DNA from: Apus apus
Lineage: Eukaryota > Chordata > Aves > Apodiformes > Apodidae
NCBI RefSeq assembly: GCF_020740795.1
Contig: NC_067282.1
Span: 169,414,274-169,478,273, forward strand
Direction: 5' to 3'
Length of the DNA stretch: 64,000 nt
Shown here: positions 12,101 to 33,890 of the stretch, in pieces
How the letters are laid out: every line of letters begins with the position of its first letter
Numbering within the stretch: position 1 is the stretch's first letter
Translations under genes and position numbers: made by a program
The notes under the pieces: generated by a model
The model's database searches: none
Told to the model about the DNA's origin: nothing
What the model saw: the letters and a program-made list of their open reading frames with translations, nothing else

Positions 12101-13945
12101 ATGCTGCTTTCTGACTTCATGTGGGCATCAGCTATTAGCAAAAACAACAAAAAAGGATTTTCTATTTTAATTCCCTTCAGTAAGAAAGAAGTGTCCAGTG
12201 ATATTATTAGATATGCTTGAAATCACTGAAGTAGCCTTTGAGTGCTTCCAGCAGCAAACAGTCTGACTTTGTGGGAGAAGGAAGATGGTGATCCTTCTGC
12301 CCTCTCCCTTTTTCACAGGTGTCAAGGGCCAAGTTACGGATAAGAACGGGGATCCAATTCCCAATGCCATCGTGGAAGCCAAAGGAAGGCCTCACATCTG
12401 CCCCTACCGAACAAATGGACAAGGGGAGTACTTTCTTCTCCTTTTGCCTGGGACATATGTGATCAATGTAAGTGTGTGGCCCTACTGACTTCTTGTTTCT
12501 AATTGCATTGAGTTTCCTGAGCACGGTGAGACTGACAAGGAACTGACCTTGCTGAAGTCATATACAGGAGCTGGAAAGACTTTGTAAGATACAAAGGAAA
12601 GTAGTATTTTAATACATGGGTCAGCAGAACAGGATATTTTTGGATACAGTAAGATCTCCAGTCCTCAGAATGCCTGGAGATAAGCACTCACCTGATCTGG
12701 ATGGTGGAGCCAGCTGGGCTGAGCATCTGGACCACAGTGACACTAGCTTGAGGTGTCTGAAACAAACCACAGAGCTCTTGCAGGGTGAGGAGGTGAAGGC
12801 TGGGATCCACGCAGTCCCAGGCAGCGATGGGCTGACACTGCCATTGGTGGCAGTTACTGCCTTGGGTCGAAATGGCATCTCTGCCAAGGTTGGCAGCAGC
12901 TGGTGCTAGAGAGCATCCACCCACCCATCCACCCAGTGCAGGCACTGCCACTGCCAGCCAAGGGCTTAGGATAAAGTGTAACTGGCTGGAGTGAGTTCAG
13001 AGGAGGGCAACCAAGCTGGTGAAGGGGCAGGAGAACACATCCTATGAGGCTGAAGGAACTGGGATTGTTTAGTTTGGAGGAGTCTGAAGGGAGACCTCAT
13101 TGCTCTCTACAACTACCAGAAGGGAGGTTGTAGGGAGGTGGGTCTTGGCCTCTTCTGTCAAGTAAATAACGGTAAGACCAAAGGAAACAGCCTGAAGTTG
13201 TGCCAGGGGAGGTTTAGTCTAGATACTAGGAAGAATTTATTTACTGAAAGAGTGGAACGGGCTGTCCAGGGAGGTGCTGGAGTCACCATCCTGGAGGTAT
13301 TAAAAACTGTGTAGATGAGGCACTTCATCACACGCTCCATTGGGGTTTTTTTGGGGGAGCTGGTGTTGACAGTTGGATGCAGTGATCTTAGTAGTCTTTT
13401 CCAAGTGTGACAATCCTGTAATTCTCTAATTGCAGGATTCCCTCTCTTGTACAGCATGTGGTGCACCCCCATTATTAATAAGTATTCCATTACTGTTCTA
13501 TCATTTCAGTTACTTCAGTTACTTGGGGGTTGTCTTACTGCTGTAACATCAAAAACTCTGCTCCTTTCTCATTCTGTGTTCTCAAACTTACATTTAGAAC
13601 ACTTTTTTCCTATGCATTGAGAGTGTAAATAAGCTCATTAGATAATTATTGCTTCACAGCTGAACTCAACATTTCAAACCAAGTAAAAAAACCTTTCACA
13701 TTTGTTCCTAGGCTACTGTACCAGGATATAAATCCATGCTGAAGACAGTGGAAATACCTGACAATACTGGTAACTTCAGCGCTTTGAAACAAGACTTCTC
13801 TTTCTCAGAAGTCTCTGTCAGACCACGAGCTGTTTCCTGTCCCAAAATTGCCCTCTACCAAGAGCCCTACTGGATTTCAGCTGCAGGAAAACCAACTCTA
13901 CATGTCTTGGTTTTAATGACTGTTATGCTTGTGATTTTCAAATAA
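83..13945 (+). CDS. CPM: Carboxypeptidase M, seven 3' coding exons (5' part outside window)
   Basis: The gene encodes a GPI-anchored M14 zinc carboxypeptidase of the B (N/E) type that removes C-terminal Arg or Lys from peptides at the plasma membrane. Exons seen: 83-180, 8242-8414, 9882-10066, 10283-10453, 11280-11432, 12319-12467, 13712-13945. Together they give 1163 nt, about 387 residues, of a protein of roughly 440 in mammals; every junction keeps frame. Zinc ligands His and Glu lie in MHGDE (codons 169-180) and the third ligand His in NLHGGA (10018-10020). The substrate-binding DLNRNFPD motif follows at about 9901, and the catalytic Glu is in ITLELSC (11333-11335). A transthyretin-like domain starts with the GVKGQV exon. 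The C-terminus is a short hydrophobic tail ending IFK, as expected for a GPI signal. The signal peptide and first exon(s) are missing because the window starts inside the gene. Intron 180-8242 holds two antisense CR1 fragments and low-complexity tracts but no recognisable gene. MDM2 is convergent downstream. Confidence 0.96.
342..360. repeat. T homopolymer
   Basis: Run of 19 T in a CPM intron. Confidence 0.8.
970..1012. repeat. TG/TA microsatellite
   Basis: A short alternating TA/TG tract followed by its complement-like CA/TA half, in a CPM intron. Confidence 0.7.
1430..1500 (-). mobile_element. CR1 3'-end fragment
   Basis: A diverged copy of the CR1 3' end in reverse orientation: AGAATCAT, then GGTTAGAAAGGACCTTGAA and AAGTCCAACC. 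Lies in a CPM intron. Limits are approximate. Confidence 0.65.
2580..2745 (-). mobile_element. CR1 3'-end fragment
   Basis: Reverse-oriented CR1 tail: AGAATCTTAGAATGG, GGCTGGAAGGGACCTTGAAG, AGTTCCAACCCCCC and CCATGGGCAGGGACACCTTC. Lies in the same CPM intron. Clear family match. Confidence 0.9.
8176..8198. repeat. CPM: T homopolymer at a splice acceptor region
   Basis: Run of about 23 T ending 43 nt before the CPM exon at 8242; part of an extended pyrimidine tract. Confidence 0.75.
8242..8414 (+). CDS. CPM: CPM exon (NPDGFE region)
   Basis: The exon is 173 nt between acceptor TTCATACAG and donor GTAAGG. It starts in phase 0 with [15 protein letters not shown] and contains [14 protein letters not shown], a conserved M14 block. 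It ends with two bases of an Arg codon. Confidence 0.95.
9882..10066 (+). CDS. CPM: CPM exon with third zinc ligand
   Basis: The exon is 185 nt between acceptor TTTCTAAG and donor GTAAGC. It carries [17 protein letters not shown] and [16 protein letters not shown]; the His of NLHGGA is the third zinc ligand and the Arg of NRNFPD belongs to the substrate pocket. It ends in phase 1. A second GT at 10058 was not used because the frame and homology favour 10066. Confidence 0.95.
10283..10453 (+). CDS. CPM: CPM exon (SPDDDVF region)
   Basis: The exon is 171 nt between acceptor TGTCCCGCAG and donor GTAAGA. It reads [19 protein letters not shown] and ends with [13 protein letters not shown], matching the middle of the catalytic domain. 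Enters and leaves in phase 1. Confidence 0.94.
11280..11432 (+). CDS. CPM: CPM exon with catalytic glutamate
   Basis: The exon is 153 nt between acceptor CACTTTTAAG and donor GTGGGT. It reads [20 protein letters not shown] followed by CCKYP; the Glu of TLELS (11333-11335) is the general base. The end, [10 protein letters not shown], leads into the C-terminal domain. Confidence 0.95.
11930..12010. repeat. A/C-rich simple repeat
   Basis: Irregular AAACC/AAAACC repeats in a CPM intron. Confidence 0.7.
12319..12467 (+). CDS. CPM: CPM exon, transthyretin-like domain
   Basis: The exon is 149 nt between acceptor CTTTTTCACAG and donor GTAAGT. It reads [20 protein letters not shown] and then HICPYRTN...[11 protein letters not shown], the start of the beta-sandwich domain that follows the catalytic domain in N/E-type carboxypeptidases. 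Ends in phase 0. Confidence 0.94.
12979..13432 (+). mobile_element. CR1 3'-end copy
   Basis: Sense-oriented truncated CR1: AGAGGAGGGCAACCAAGCTG, GGGAGACCTCATTGCTCTCT, GGCTGTCCAGGGAGGTGCTG and the end GTCTTTTCCAAG ... AATCCTGTAATTCT. Lies in a CPM intron. Confidence 0.9.
13712..13945 (+). CDS. CPM: CPM terminal coding exon with GPI signal
   Basis: The exon is 234 nt after acceptor TTGTTCCTAG and ends at a TAA stop. It starts [17 protein letters not shown]. The C-terminus is a stretch of hydrophobic residues ([14 protein letters not shown]) plus a final Lys with no cytoplasmic tail, typical of a GPI attachment signal. Confidence 0.94.
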   Translation, partial: ATVPGYKSMLKTVEIPDNTGNFSALKQDFSFSEVSVRPRAVSCPKIALYQEPYWISAAGKPTLHVLVLMTVMLVIFK

Positions 13946-14390
13946 AGGCAGGAATGACAGGAGCTGGCAAGGCAAATTCTTCCTGCACAAACATGGCTTT
14001 TCAGGCAAGGAATTGTATATGCAAAAGAATGTATGTTTTTATAAACCAAAGTCTCAGATTTACAATCATGTTTAGTGTATTTTGTAAAATACTGGCTTGA
14101 CAATCCAAATGTTTTACTTTAATTACAACAGACTATTGTATTTTTCTACATAAGCATGTTACTCTTAAAGAAATTCTCTCCAGCCTATGGAGATAACTAC
14201 AGCATTTTGATGCAGAAAGTACAAATAGATTCTGAAGAATTTGCTGGAGTTCAAAAAAGTCTAGGATTGTGCTGCAAATGTTTGATGCAAACTCAGGTTC
14301 CTCGTTAAATGAACAGCTCCCGTGCCACACAACTGTAAGCCATTAGTGCAATCCCAGTTTCTCATAATAAAGCCATTACTATAAATGAGG
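13946..14390 (+). other. CPM: CPM 3' UTR with poly(A) signal
   Basis: Non-coding sequence follows the CPM stop. A canonical AATAAA lies at 14366-14371, so a 3' end near 14390 is inferred. An AATAAA overlaps the stop region (about 13942) but is probably too early to be the main signal. Confidence 0.6.
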
Positions 14391-15650
14391 AACCATGTTT
14401 TTATGTATGCTCTTTGTTACTTGGACAGATGAGACTGCTCAGGGCTGAAATAAGGTAATGACCAGTCATAGACACGTTGTTAAGACAAGAAGATGGAAAT
14501 GAAACATGAGAATGTGCCCAAGGGCCATGTTGCTGGAAGCCTTGATGATAATAATCTGCCACCAGGCAAGAGAGAGCACCTCAAGTCTCTGAAAACTGCA
14601 TCTCTAAGACAAAGCTGCTGAAAACAAGGTGGGAGCAGTCATTGACACCTTTATACCATTGCTGTGGTCCACTTTTTAATGAATTTGCTATGGAACAGAA
14701 CTGCATACAAGAATATTTTTAATCCGCATAGTTTCAGCAATGGATTTAGAGTATGTGTGTTTCACAGCCCTGTTCTGCACTGTTCAGGCCATGTCTAGCA
14801 GAAGTGCCTGGAGCAGGCAGGCACACTTAGCCAGACCCTGTCCCAGTCACAGCTGAGAGCCCCATGTCCCCCCACTGGGCTGTACTGCTTGCAGAATGGG
14901 CAGTGTCCCTGTGCCTGGCCACTTGCAAGTCATTTTCAGGGCCCTCTGAAGCTGTCCAACAATCACTAAATTTATCAAGAAAAGCCATTTGGTACCATCT
15001 CCTCTGTTTAGTTTAAAATGTAGATGCCAGTAATTCCTAAACAGTTGCAAAATTAACCAGAAGAGCTTATCTTTGGACGCATCAATCTTTCCCTGCGTAC
15101 AGGAATAAAAAAATGCAGGAATGTGGTTGAACTTCAGATGCCTTTCTGAACATAACCACCTTTACTGAAAGGCTACTCCTGCCTGTCCCACCAAGCCCTG
15201 CCCACTGGGCTGTGGAGAATGGCCACCAGCCACTCACCTGCCTGGCAGCTGAACGCTGCACAGTGAATGAGGCTGTAAAGACGCTTTAGAAACTGGAACT
15301 GCAATGCCAATTTGGAATGAAGGCTGCATGTGCAAGAGCCTGGTTTCTGAATGTTTCCATCATATCCATTTGGATTTTTCTACCTTTTCTCCTCTTTTGA
15401 ACTGCCAGAGGAATAATTACCCACTAATCCCTTCACTGATACTTAGTTCCGATTCTGTCACTTACTGCCAAGAGAACCCTCGAGTTTGAAAATCCCCTAA
15501 AAGCAGGAAATCTGTGAGAAGCCAGTGGCCCAGCAGCTGAACAAGGGCAGAAAGAGACTGCACACCAGTTCACAGCATTAAAAAAGTCTGTATGAAAACC
15601 ATAGCAGAACTTCTAGCAAGCAAGTCATTGACATGAAAAAGGAGCAGCAA
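14391..15650. other. Convergent intergenic gap between CPM and MDM2
   Basis: About 1.25 kb lies between the inferred 3' ends of CPM (+) and MDM2 (-). I see no exon, RNA gene or recognisable repeat here. An AATAAA on the + strand near 15104 could serve a longer CPM transcript. Confidence 0.5.
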
Positions 15651-15654
15651 GGAG

Positions 15655-18600
15655 TTAGATAAAACAAATCTTTATTTAAAGCTTTTAAATGAAACATAAT
15701 GATCGTTTCCTCAGAAAAGGAAAAACTGGAAACCGAAAGACAAATGCAATACACATGAAAATTTTCTCATTCAATGGTTCTATGTGCACTTGGAGTAGAT
15801 ATTATTTTAATGGTTACGGAGTGTGGTAGTAGGTGCGTTGGGTATCTAGAACATACACACCATGGCAAGGTGTTGAAAGCGTGTACATCTAGGAGGCGCT
15901 GCAAAATTGCATAGGTATTTTAATTCACTATAAGCTAGTCTGTTTTATAGTCATTCCAGCTACACGTAGTCAGACAGCAAAGTAAGACTCTGCTTTTAGA
16001 AAACCTTTTTGCTATTTTAGGTATTATGAAATCATCGCATTGCTGACGATTAATTTAGCTCAAAACCAAGAGCTGTGCTTTAAAAATCAGGCAGTTAAGT
16101 TAAAGCAACATCTAATCAAAAGGGGAGACAACACCTTTTTAAGTATCACCAGCAAATTTTATATGTAGAATGTATATATATACACACACTACAGAGAGGC
16201 ATTCACTTGCAGCTTTTAGTTCATCTGTGCTAGATAAAAAAAAAGAACAAAACCCACATGTTCATTTAAAACAACAAATGTTCACGTTCATTAAGTGCAA
16301 TCCACTGTTAAAAGCCACCCTAAGCTAGTGTTCTGGGGACTCGCACTCTTTTTTTGCTTTACGTTGCTTGTGCAACCTTTAAATGGCAGGTGACTGCAGC
16401 TAGGGCTGGGGCTGGGACTGGGCCAGGCAGGCAGTGCCCCAGCCCAGGCCGGGAGCTGATGCTGCGGGGCCGCGGGCTCCGCTCCGGCAGGAGGCGCAGA
16501 GCGACACACGAAGGCGCTGCGTGAAGCCCGGGGGCTGCCCTGCGGGCACCCCGCCCCTGCCCCCCTGCCGGCACCGCCAGCAGCAGCGCAGCCCACAGCT
16601 CTGCCTTCTGAAGTTACGCCCTAACACAACAGCAGCTCAGATTAAGCTGGGGAAGTAAAGTTCTTCAGCCCTATATTAATCTTACTAATTTCATTTTATT
16701 CAGTTTCATTATGCTTCTAATATTTCTTCTCTCTCTTTGTAAGAACACAATTTTCTGACACGATTATTCTTGTTGACACTTTCTGTACGGATGAGGAATT
16801 GTTTTTCCCTCGCATTGAAGGGGAAAAAATCTGCCTGAAGTCTTGCCTGTGGCTTCCTACTCACACAGACATTTCTGAGACAGTGACATTGAAATGAATT
16901 TACAGCAAACAGAACTCCACAATAAAACTGCATCAAACTCTTAGAATAAATGTTCATTCGTTTTGTGGGGTTTTTTATGTAAATAGCTTTTCCTCAATTC
17001 CATCTTTGTAGCACTTTCACCCTTTCCAAATCAACCAGTGAGCTGAAGTGGCAGCCACAGCCCCCGCTCGGGATGGCATGGAACACGTTTCTCCCCGTGG
17101 GATCATGAATCAATATTCAAAGAGATCATTAATCAATACTCAAAGGGTGCTGCTCAGCAAAAAAGCATGAACCTTTGCAGCATGAAGGTACAACATCAGC
17201 AATCCAGCTACTTCTGTTTCAGTTGTGCAGGTTTTTTCAAGGACAAAAGCAGCAGAATTCATAACTACTCAATCTTTAAGACGTAGGATTAAAGGTTCTC
17301 ACACTTCTGACCTTTTTGAGAAATGTTGGACACTGGAGTAAAGCAATTTTGCCACCTTTCTCGAGTGCACTTAACACTACGCGTCCTTGGGTTTAATTTC
17401 AATACTAATAGATAGCTACACAGTGAAAAAGTCATATTGAATCAAGAAGTAGGTTTACTGTACTTTATAAAAATAAATGGAAGTTCTTGTAGCATTTGTA
17501 TGTAACTATTGTCTACCTGAAGAGCATGGAGGATCAGGCTAAGGAAATTACTGAACACTGAGTACTGCCACAATTCTGTCAGCTTCTGGCCATCCCTTTA
17601 ACTCTTGGTCACCTGTTCAAAGGCAAAAGCAGTTCCTACCCATTACAAACTAACCTGAGCACCTCTGACCATCTTTCCAGACCCTCACCTCCGCTGTTAC
17701 CAGCGCAACAAAGCAGTCAGGCAGCTTCTTGGGTACTCACGGAAATGCAAAAGTATTCCAAAGGAAAACAAACACCACCAGAACATTTTCCCTCTGCTAA
17801 AGTTGCACCAGCCTCCATCTCCATTTAATAGATGTTGTTCAGGTTCAACACAGAAGTTTTAAGCGGAGGAAAAAAGAAAACAAAGCCATAATTCTTCCTA
17901 TGCCCCTCTTGATCTGAGTATAATCTGAATATTTATATTTTAATGCTACCATTTCTTAAATACTTTTACTGTGATTTACTAAGTATGCATATTTATGTAT
18001 CTACACACGTACCAACAGACTAATTCAATAAATAAAAGCTCAAAACACCAACTGCAAGCACAAGAATATTTACAAACTGCAATAAATTAACAAATGTATA
18101 TTAAATAAGTATCTCAAAGACCTCACCAAGTAAGAGAACTGTCAGCTTCTGTACCAAACTTCTGCTGACTTCTGTGCTGCTGCCCAAGGCCAGAGCCACA
18201 TTCTGGCCTGGAAACGCACAGGCTGAACACCAGGCTGGTCACCACCCACAGCACCCATCGTGAGCATGGGTTGGGGGGTGACATGTGGAGACAGAGCCAG
18301 AGGTTTCAGCCTTTGAGACTGAAGGTCACCAGTCAGTCATGACATCAAAGTCACCATCACACTGCATCACACATGCCCCCATACCCCTGGCGTACACTTG
18401 CCTGACAGCGTCTCCTACAGGAGCCAGAATAGACAGCAATACCCATCACTCCTGTCATTTGCAAGGCATGCTCGGGGGGGGAACCCCAAACAATCCAAAC
18501 AATATAGTTTTACTAGAAGTTATTAAGAATAATATTAAGCCTTATAATTCAAAACAAAGATTTGCTCTGACTCATTAATTTGGCCATAGATTCAAAAATC

Positions 18601-21265
18601 AAAAAATTACCAATTTCCTCAGCTTTGTATGGAGTGGAGAGTATTTCCAGAGCTGCTCTCCCCAGTGCAGGGGAAGTAGTTTTAGATCATAAAAGTGAAA
18701 CGAGCATATGCTCTTAGTTTCTCTTTTGCCAGAGCAGAAAGCATTAGTGGGAGATGACACTGGTTTTGAAGAAAGATCTCTTAGCTGAGTGATTGCAATC
18801 ATTGCTCTAACCACACTGGCCTTTTTAAGAGCTGAAGTATTTGTTTAAATACAGAGATCACTTAACGGGATTGGCTGGAAGAGAATACCAAGAGTGGGGT
18901 GGTATGATTTGTCTCAGCAGGAGCTATGAAAAGCTGCTCCTGTAGCACAGCACAGCAGCTGCCCAGCTCTCTCAGTGACTGCAGAGAAGGTGTCACACTG
19001 AAGCCTAAGACAAAGAAGATGATATAATGGATGAAGCTTTTGAAGAAGTCTCCATATTATCAAATGCTTCTCCTGAACAGACACATCTACAATCCAGCCG
19101 CATGTTCCAGACCGCAGTATGACCACGGTTTGGTTCTGACCTGCAGGTGCAATGAAGAGCCTTGGCAAGCTTCGCTGCACTTCAGTTTATCAAAACAAAA
19201 ATAGAGAAAAATAAAGAGGAAGCAGTGTGAATTAAGGCAGGCAATAATCTATTAGAAGGACCCCTACTTGAAACATTTAAGTATCTGCCCAAAGGACTTC
19301 TCTGTCTCAGGCTGAAGGATTATCAAATCCCATGAAATTCTGCTGACCAAAGAACTGGGACTTCCAGCTACCTGCTGTTGCTTTACAAATTGCAAGGGAC
19401 AAGAAATTTTCAAGTAGAAATTTGAACATATACAAGTGGGGTTTACATTTCATTTAGTTAAAACTAATTAGGTAAGACTTCAGAGATACCAGTGTGTTTT
19501 AGTAGTATTTTTCAAAAATTAGCTCAAATTTACAAACAAAACATGACTGATCCTGGTTATTGAGTCATTACCTATGAAGGCATTTAAAAACCAAGGTTTT
19601 GCCAAATCTCTTCTCTACAGCTTCATGTCCTTTTCCAAGGTAGTTCCTTCTCTTCTAGACACTTGCAGCCCTGGTTTACAGATAGTTTATACAAGAGCAA
19701 GTATTTCAGCTCTGACATGAAGGTAATTATGCCAGTAAAAGCCTTTGTGCTAGCACACAAGCATCAACAGTTTGGTAATGGTGGCATTAAGGAACCTCGG
19801 CCTGTGGAATAGTAACAAAACACAATTCCTGCATTTAGGGAACAACTCCATTCTTGGCACTCCCCCAAGTACTTACTTGCCATTTCTCTATTGAGCAGAT
19901 GAGAATCAACTACCTGGAAAATTAAAAGGTGCTAAACCCATACAATTAATATTGTAACCTAGTTTTCCAAAACCATAAATAGAATTCACTAGCACAGAAA
20001 CTCTCCATCTGAAAAGCAGCTCAGATGAGTAATGTAACTGTATTCTGAAGATACCTGAGCTTTCAGAAATATGCTCATGCTGCCTACTCTGAATGCACCA
20101 AAGAACTGAGTCAGTTAGTAGACTCCAGGTTTCACAAAGGTTTTGACAAAGTACAGTGAGGAGACAAGAGCTAAAAGCAGTAAAGAACAGGTCCAGTGAG
20201 ACCAATTATCAGTTGCCCAAACACCCTGCAACAGATTTTCAGAAATCTGGTGCTACAAAGAAAAACAGTCTAAGCTGGAAAGACAACTGAATGTAAAAGT
20301 CTGTCTGTGTGACCTAGAACTACACAGCTCATTTGTTTCTGCATGTATAGGTGGGCTATTTTTTCCTATTTGTACTCAAGCTAACGAGTGATCAAGCTGC
20401 ATGCTACATTGCTGAAGTCAAAGACAAGTGCAGAAAAAGAATGACTGTCCCCTCATAATGCCTGACTTGACATTACATAGCATTTCCTTCATTTATCTTG
20501 CCTGTTCAAGTATTTTCTCACGTTGCTAAAATGATAATCAGGATAGTGCAGATGTCCAAACCCACAGAGAATTTTAAAAACCAATTTCTCAGATGTTCGA
20601 GATAACGTTAAGACTGAACTCAGATCAGTAACTTTTCAGGGCACACACAGTCCTGGAGTTTACAAAGCAGACTCTGAAAATAAGTGACACACAAAAACCT
20701 TAATGAATTTTTACCACATCTTCCCCCTGGTAAGATCTCCTCTGTAATTTGGTTACGTGGATGAATTTTAAGATATAGGAATGAGGGAGACAATACTTTA
20801 TTTATTTATTTAATTGACTTATTTGGAGGGTTCTGATTGAGCCTGGTGTCTTCACCAAGGAACCGATACTAGAATCTGGAAAAATCTACCATCTTAAGAA
20901 GAACTCACATGAATAACCTTTTCAACACATCTCTCCTCTCATAATAATTGAATTTGGGTTTTAACGTGTATATTTAATCCAGTAAAACAGCTGTCATTAA
21001 CCTGTATGGAACATAAAGCACTCAAGAGAGGCAGGTAGTTTGCGGGCATTGATTATTTCTATCTAGAGGGATTTAAAATCTTCAAACTGACATGAGTATT
21101 AGGCTAACCTCTTACAACTCCTGTGCATTTATTTCAGCAATTACTTTTCACACCATATATAAAGAGTCCCAAAATATTAATTTTCCAATAAACTTACAAA
21201 AATAGTTTCTTACGCTCTTAACCCGTTTATCAAGTTGCTTTCGTGGCTTTCTAGTCAATATTCAT
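15655..21265 (-). other. MDM2: Inferred MDM2 3' UTR with alternative poly(A) signals
   Basis: No coding exon is visible between the MDM2 stop and the CPM end. On the - strand three overlapping AATAAA signals lie at 20797-20810, about 460 nt after the stop, another at about 16696, and a distal one at 15671-15676. A UTR of up to about 5.6 kb agrees with the long 3' UTR known for mammalian MDM2. The length is inferred from signal positions, not from transcripts. A CpG-rich cluster sits inside it at 16450-16590. Confidence 0.5.
16450..16590. other. Isolated CpG cluster
   Basis: I count 17 CpG dinucleotides in about 140 bp, flanked on both sides by AT-rich, CpG-poor sequence. No matching first exon or known promoter is seen on either strand. 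It may be an orphan CpG island, a promoter for an unannotated transcript, or a structured part of the MDM2 3' UTR. Confidence 0.55.
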
Positions 21266-33192
<11,927 letters not shown>

Positions 33193-33333
33193 TTGCCTGC
33201 AACGGAGCAGAGAACCACCTGAAGAGGCAGAACGCTGCTGCAGAGCCCGGGCTCCCCGCGGGCAGGACGCGCCGGGCAGCGCCGCTCTCCGCGACCCGGG
33301 GCTGCAGCCGCCAGCCCGGCAGCGCCCGCTCAC

Positions 33334-33385
33334 CTCGCTGCCCGCGCCCAGCCCACACGCCGGGCTCCGGCAGGGGGTATCTGGG
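33334..33385 (-). other. MDM2: Predicted MDM2 P2 leader exon (untranslated)
   Basis: A donor GAG|GTGAGC ends at 33334, about 85 nt downstream of the TATA box, followed by a 137-nt intron to the acceptor at 33197-33198 just before the ATG exon. The start near 33385 is placed about 30 nt after the TATA box and is an estimate. It matches the untranslated P2 exon of mammalian MDM2. Confidence 0.6.
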
Positions 33386-33410
33386 CCGAGCCGGGCCGGG
33401 CCGGACCGGG

Positions 33411-33420
33411 CCTTATATAG
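33411..33420 (-). promoter_or_regulatory. MDM2: TATA box of MDM2 P2 promoter
   Basis: The - strand reads CTATATAAGG inside otherwise very GC-rich sequence, between the p53-like sites and the predicted leader exon. The mammalian P2 promoter is likewise the TATA-containing, p53-driven promoter. Confidence 0.8.
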
Positions 33421-33433
33421 CACCGCCAGGAGG

Positions 33434-33453
33434 GGGCAAGTCGGGGCTTAGCT
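33434..33453. promoter_or_regulatory. MDM2: p53 response element 2 (predicted, weaker), MDM2 P2
   Basis: GGGCAAGTCG (9 of 10) is followed directly by GGGCTTAGCT (8 of 10). It lies 14 bp upstream of the TATA box and 18 bp from element 1. Paired p53 elements next to the TATA box are the known layout of the mammalian P2 promoter. Confidence 0.5.
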
Positions 33454-33471
33454 CCTGCGCCGGCCGCGGCC

Positions 33472-33491
33472 CGACATGCCTGAGCATGACC
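33472..33491. promoter_or_regulatory. MDM2: p53 response element 1 (predicted), MDM2 P2
   Basis: Two abutting decamers, CGACATGCCT and GAGCATGACC, each match 9 of 10 positions of RRRCWWGYYY with no spacer, and both have the strong CATG core. The site is about 50 bp upstream of the TATA box. Confidence 0.75.
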
Positions 33492-33527
33492 GGAGCGGCG
33501 GCTCCGCGGGGGGCGGCGCTGACTCAC

Positions 33528-33890
33528 CCAGGCCGCCAGCAGCGGAGGGGCGGCGGCCGGAGCGACGGCCCCGGCTTCGCGCCCTTCCCCTCCCCTCCCC
33601 GTGCAGCACCAGCCTCCCCGTGCCCCCCGGAGGAGCAGCCCGGCGCTCCCCTCCGCGCCCGGCGGGCCCCGCCGCGCCGCAGCCGCCCCTCCCCCAGCGC
33701 CGCGGCCGCCGTGCGCGAAGAGCCAGCCCCGAGCCTCCCTCGGCCCCTGCCCCCGGGCCCGCCGGGCCCGCCACGCACCAGCAGCCTGGCCCGCTGCGCT
33801 GCGCTGCCCGGCCCGCGGCGGGAGGACGGGCCCCGCCGCCCCTACCGCGCCGCGGCGCGATCCCGGCCCCGCGCCGCCATGTTGGCCGCC
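33528..33890 (-). other. MDM2: Predicted MDM2 P1 leader exon (untranslated)
   Basis: A donor TGG|GTGAGT ends at 33528, and an AP-1-like TGACTCA (33520-33526) overlaps it. The 5' end is placed near 33890 from the YY1-type site. The sequence is extremely GC-rich; long open frames through it on both strands look like composition artefacts. Exon limits are inferred. Confidence 0.45.
33871..33885 (-). promoter_or_regulatory. MDM2: YY1-type site at MDM2 P1 start
   Basis: The - strand reads CCAACATGGCGGCGC, matching the AANATGGCGGC consensus. In vertebrate CpG-island promoters such sites usually sit just downstream of the start site in the sense direction, which would place P1 near 33890. Confidence 0.55.

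Noticed and set aside
16291-16658. Open frames through the CpG cluster on both strands
   Set aside because: Low-complexity Ala/Gly/Pro translations produced by GC-rich sequence.
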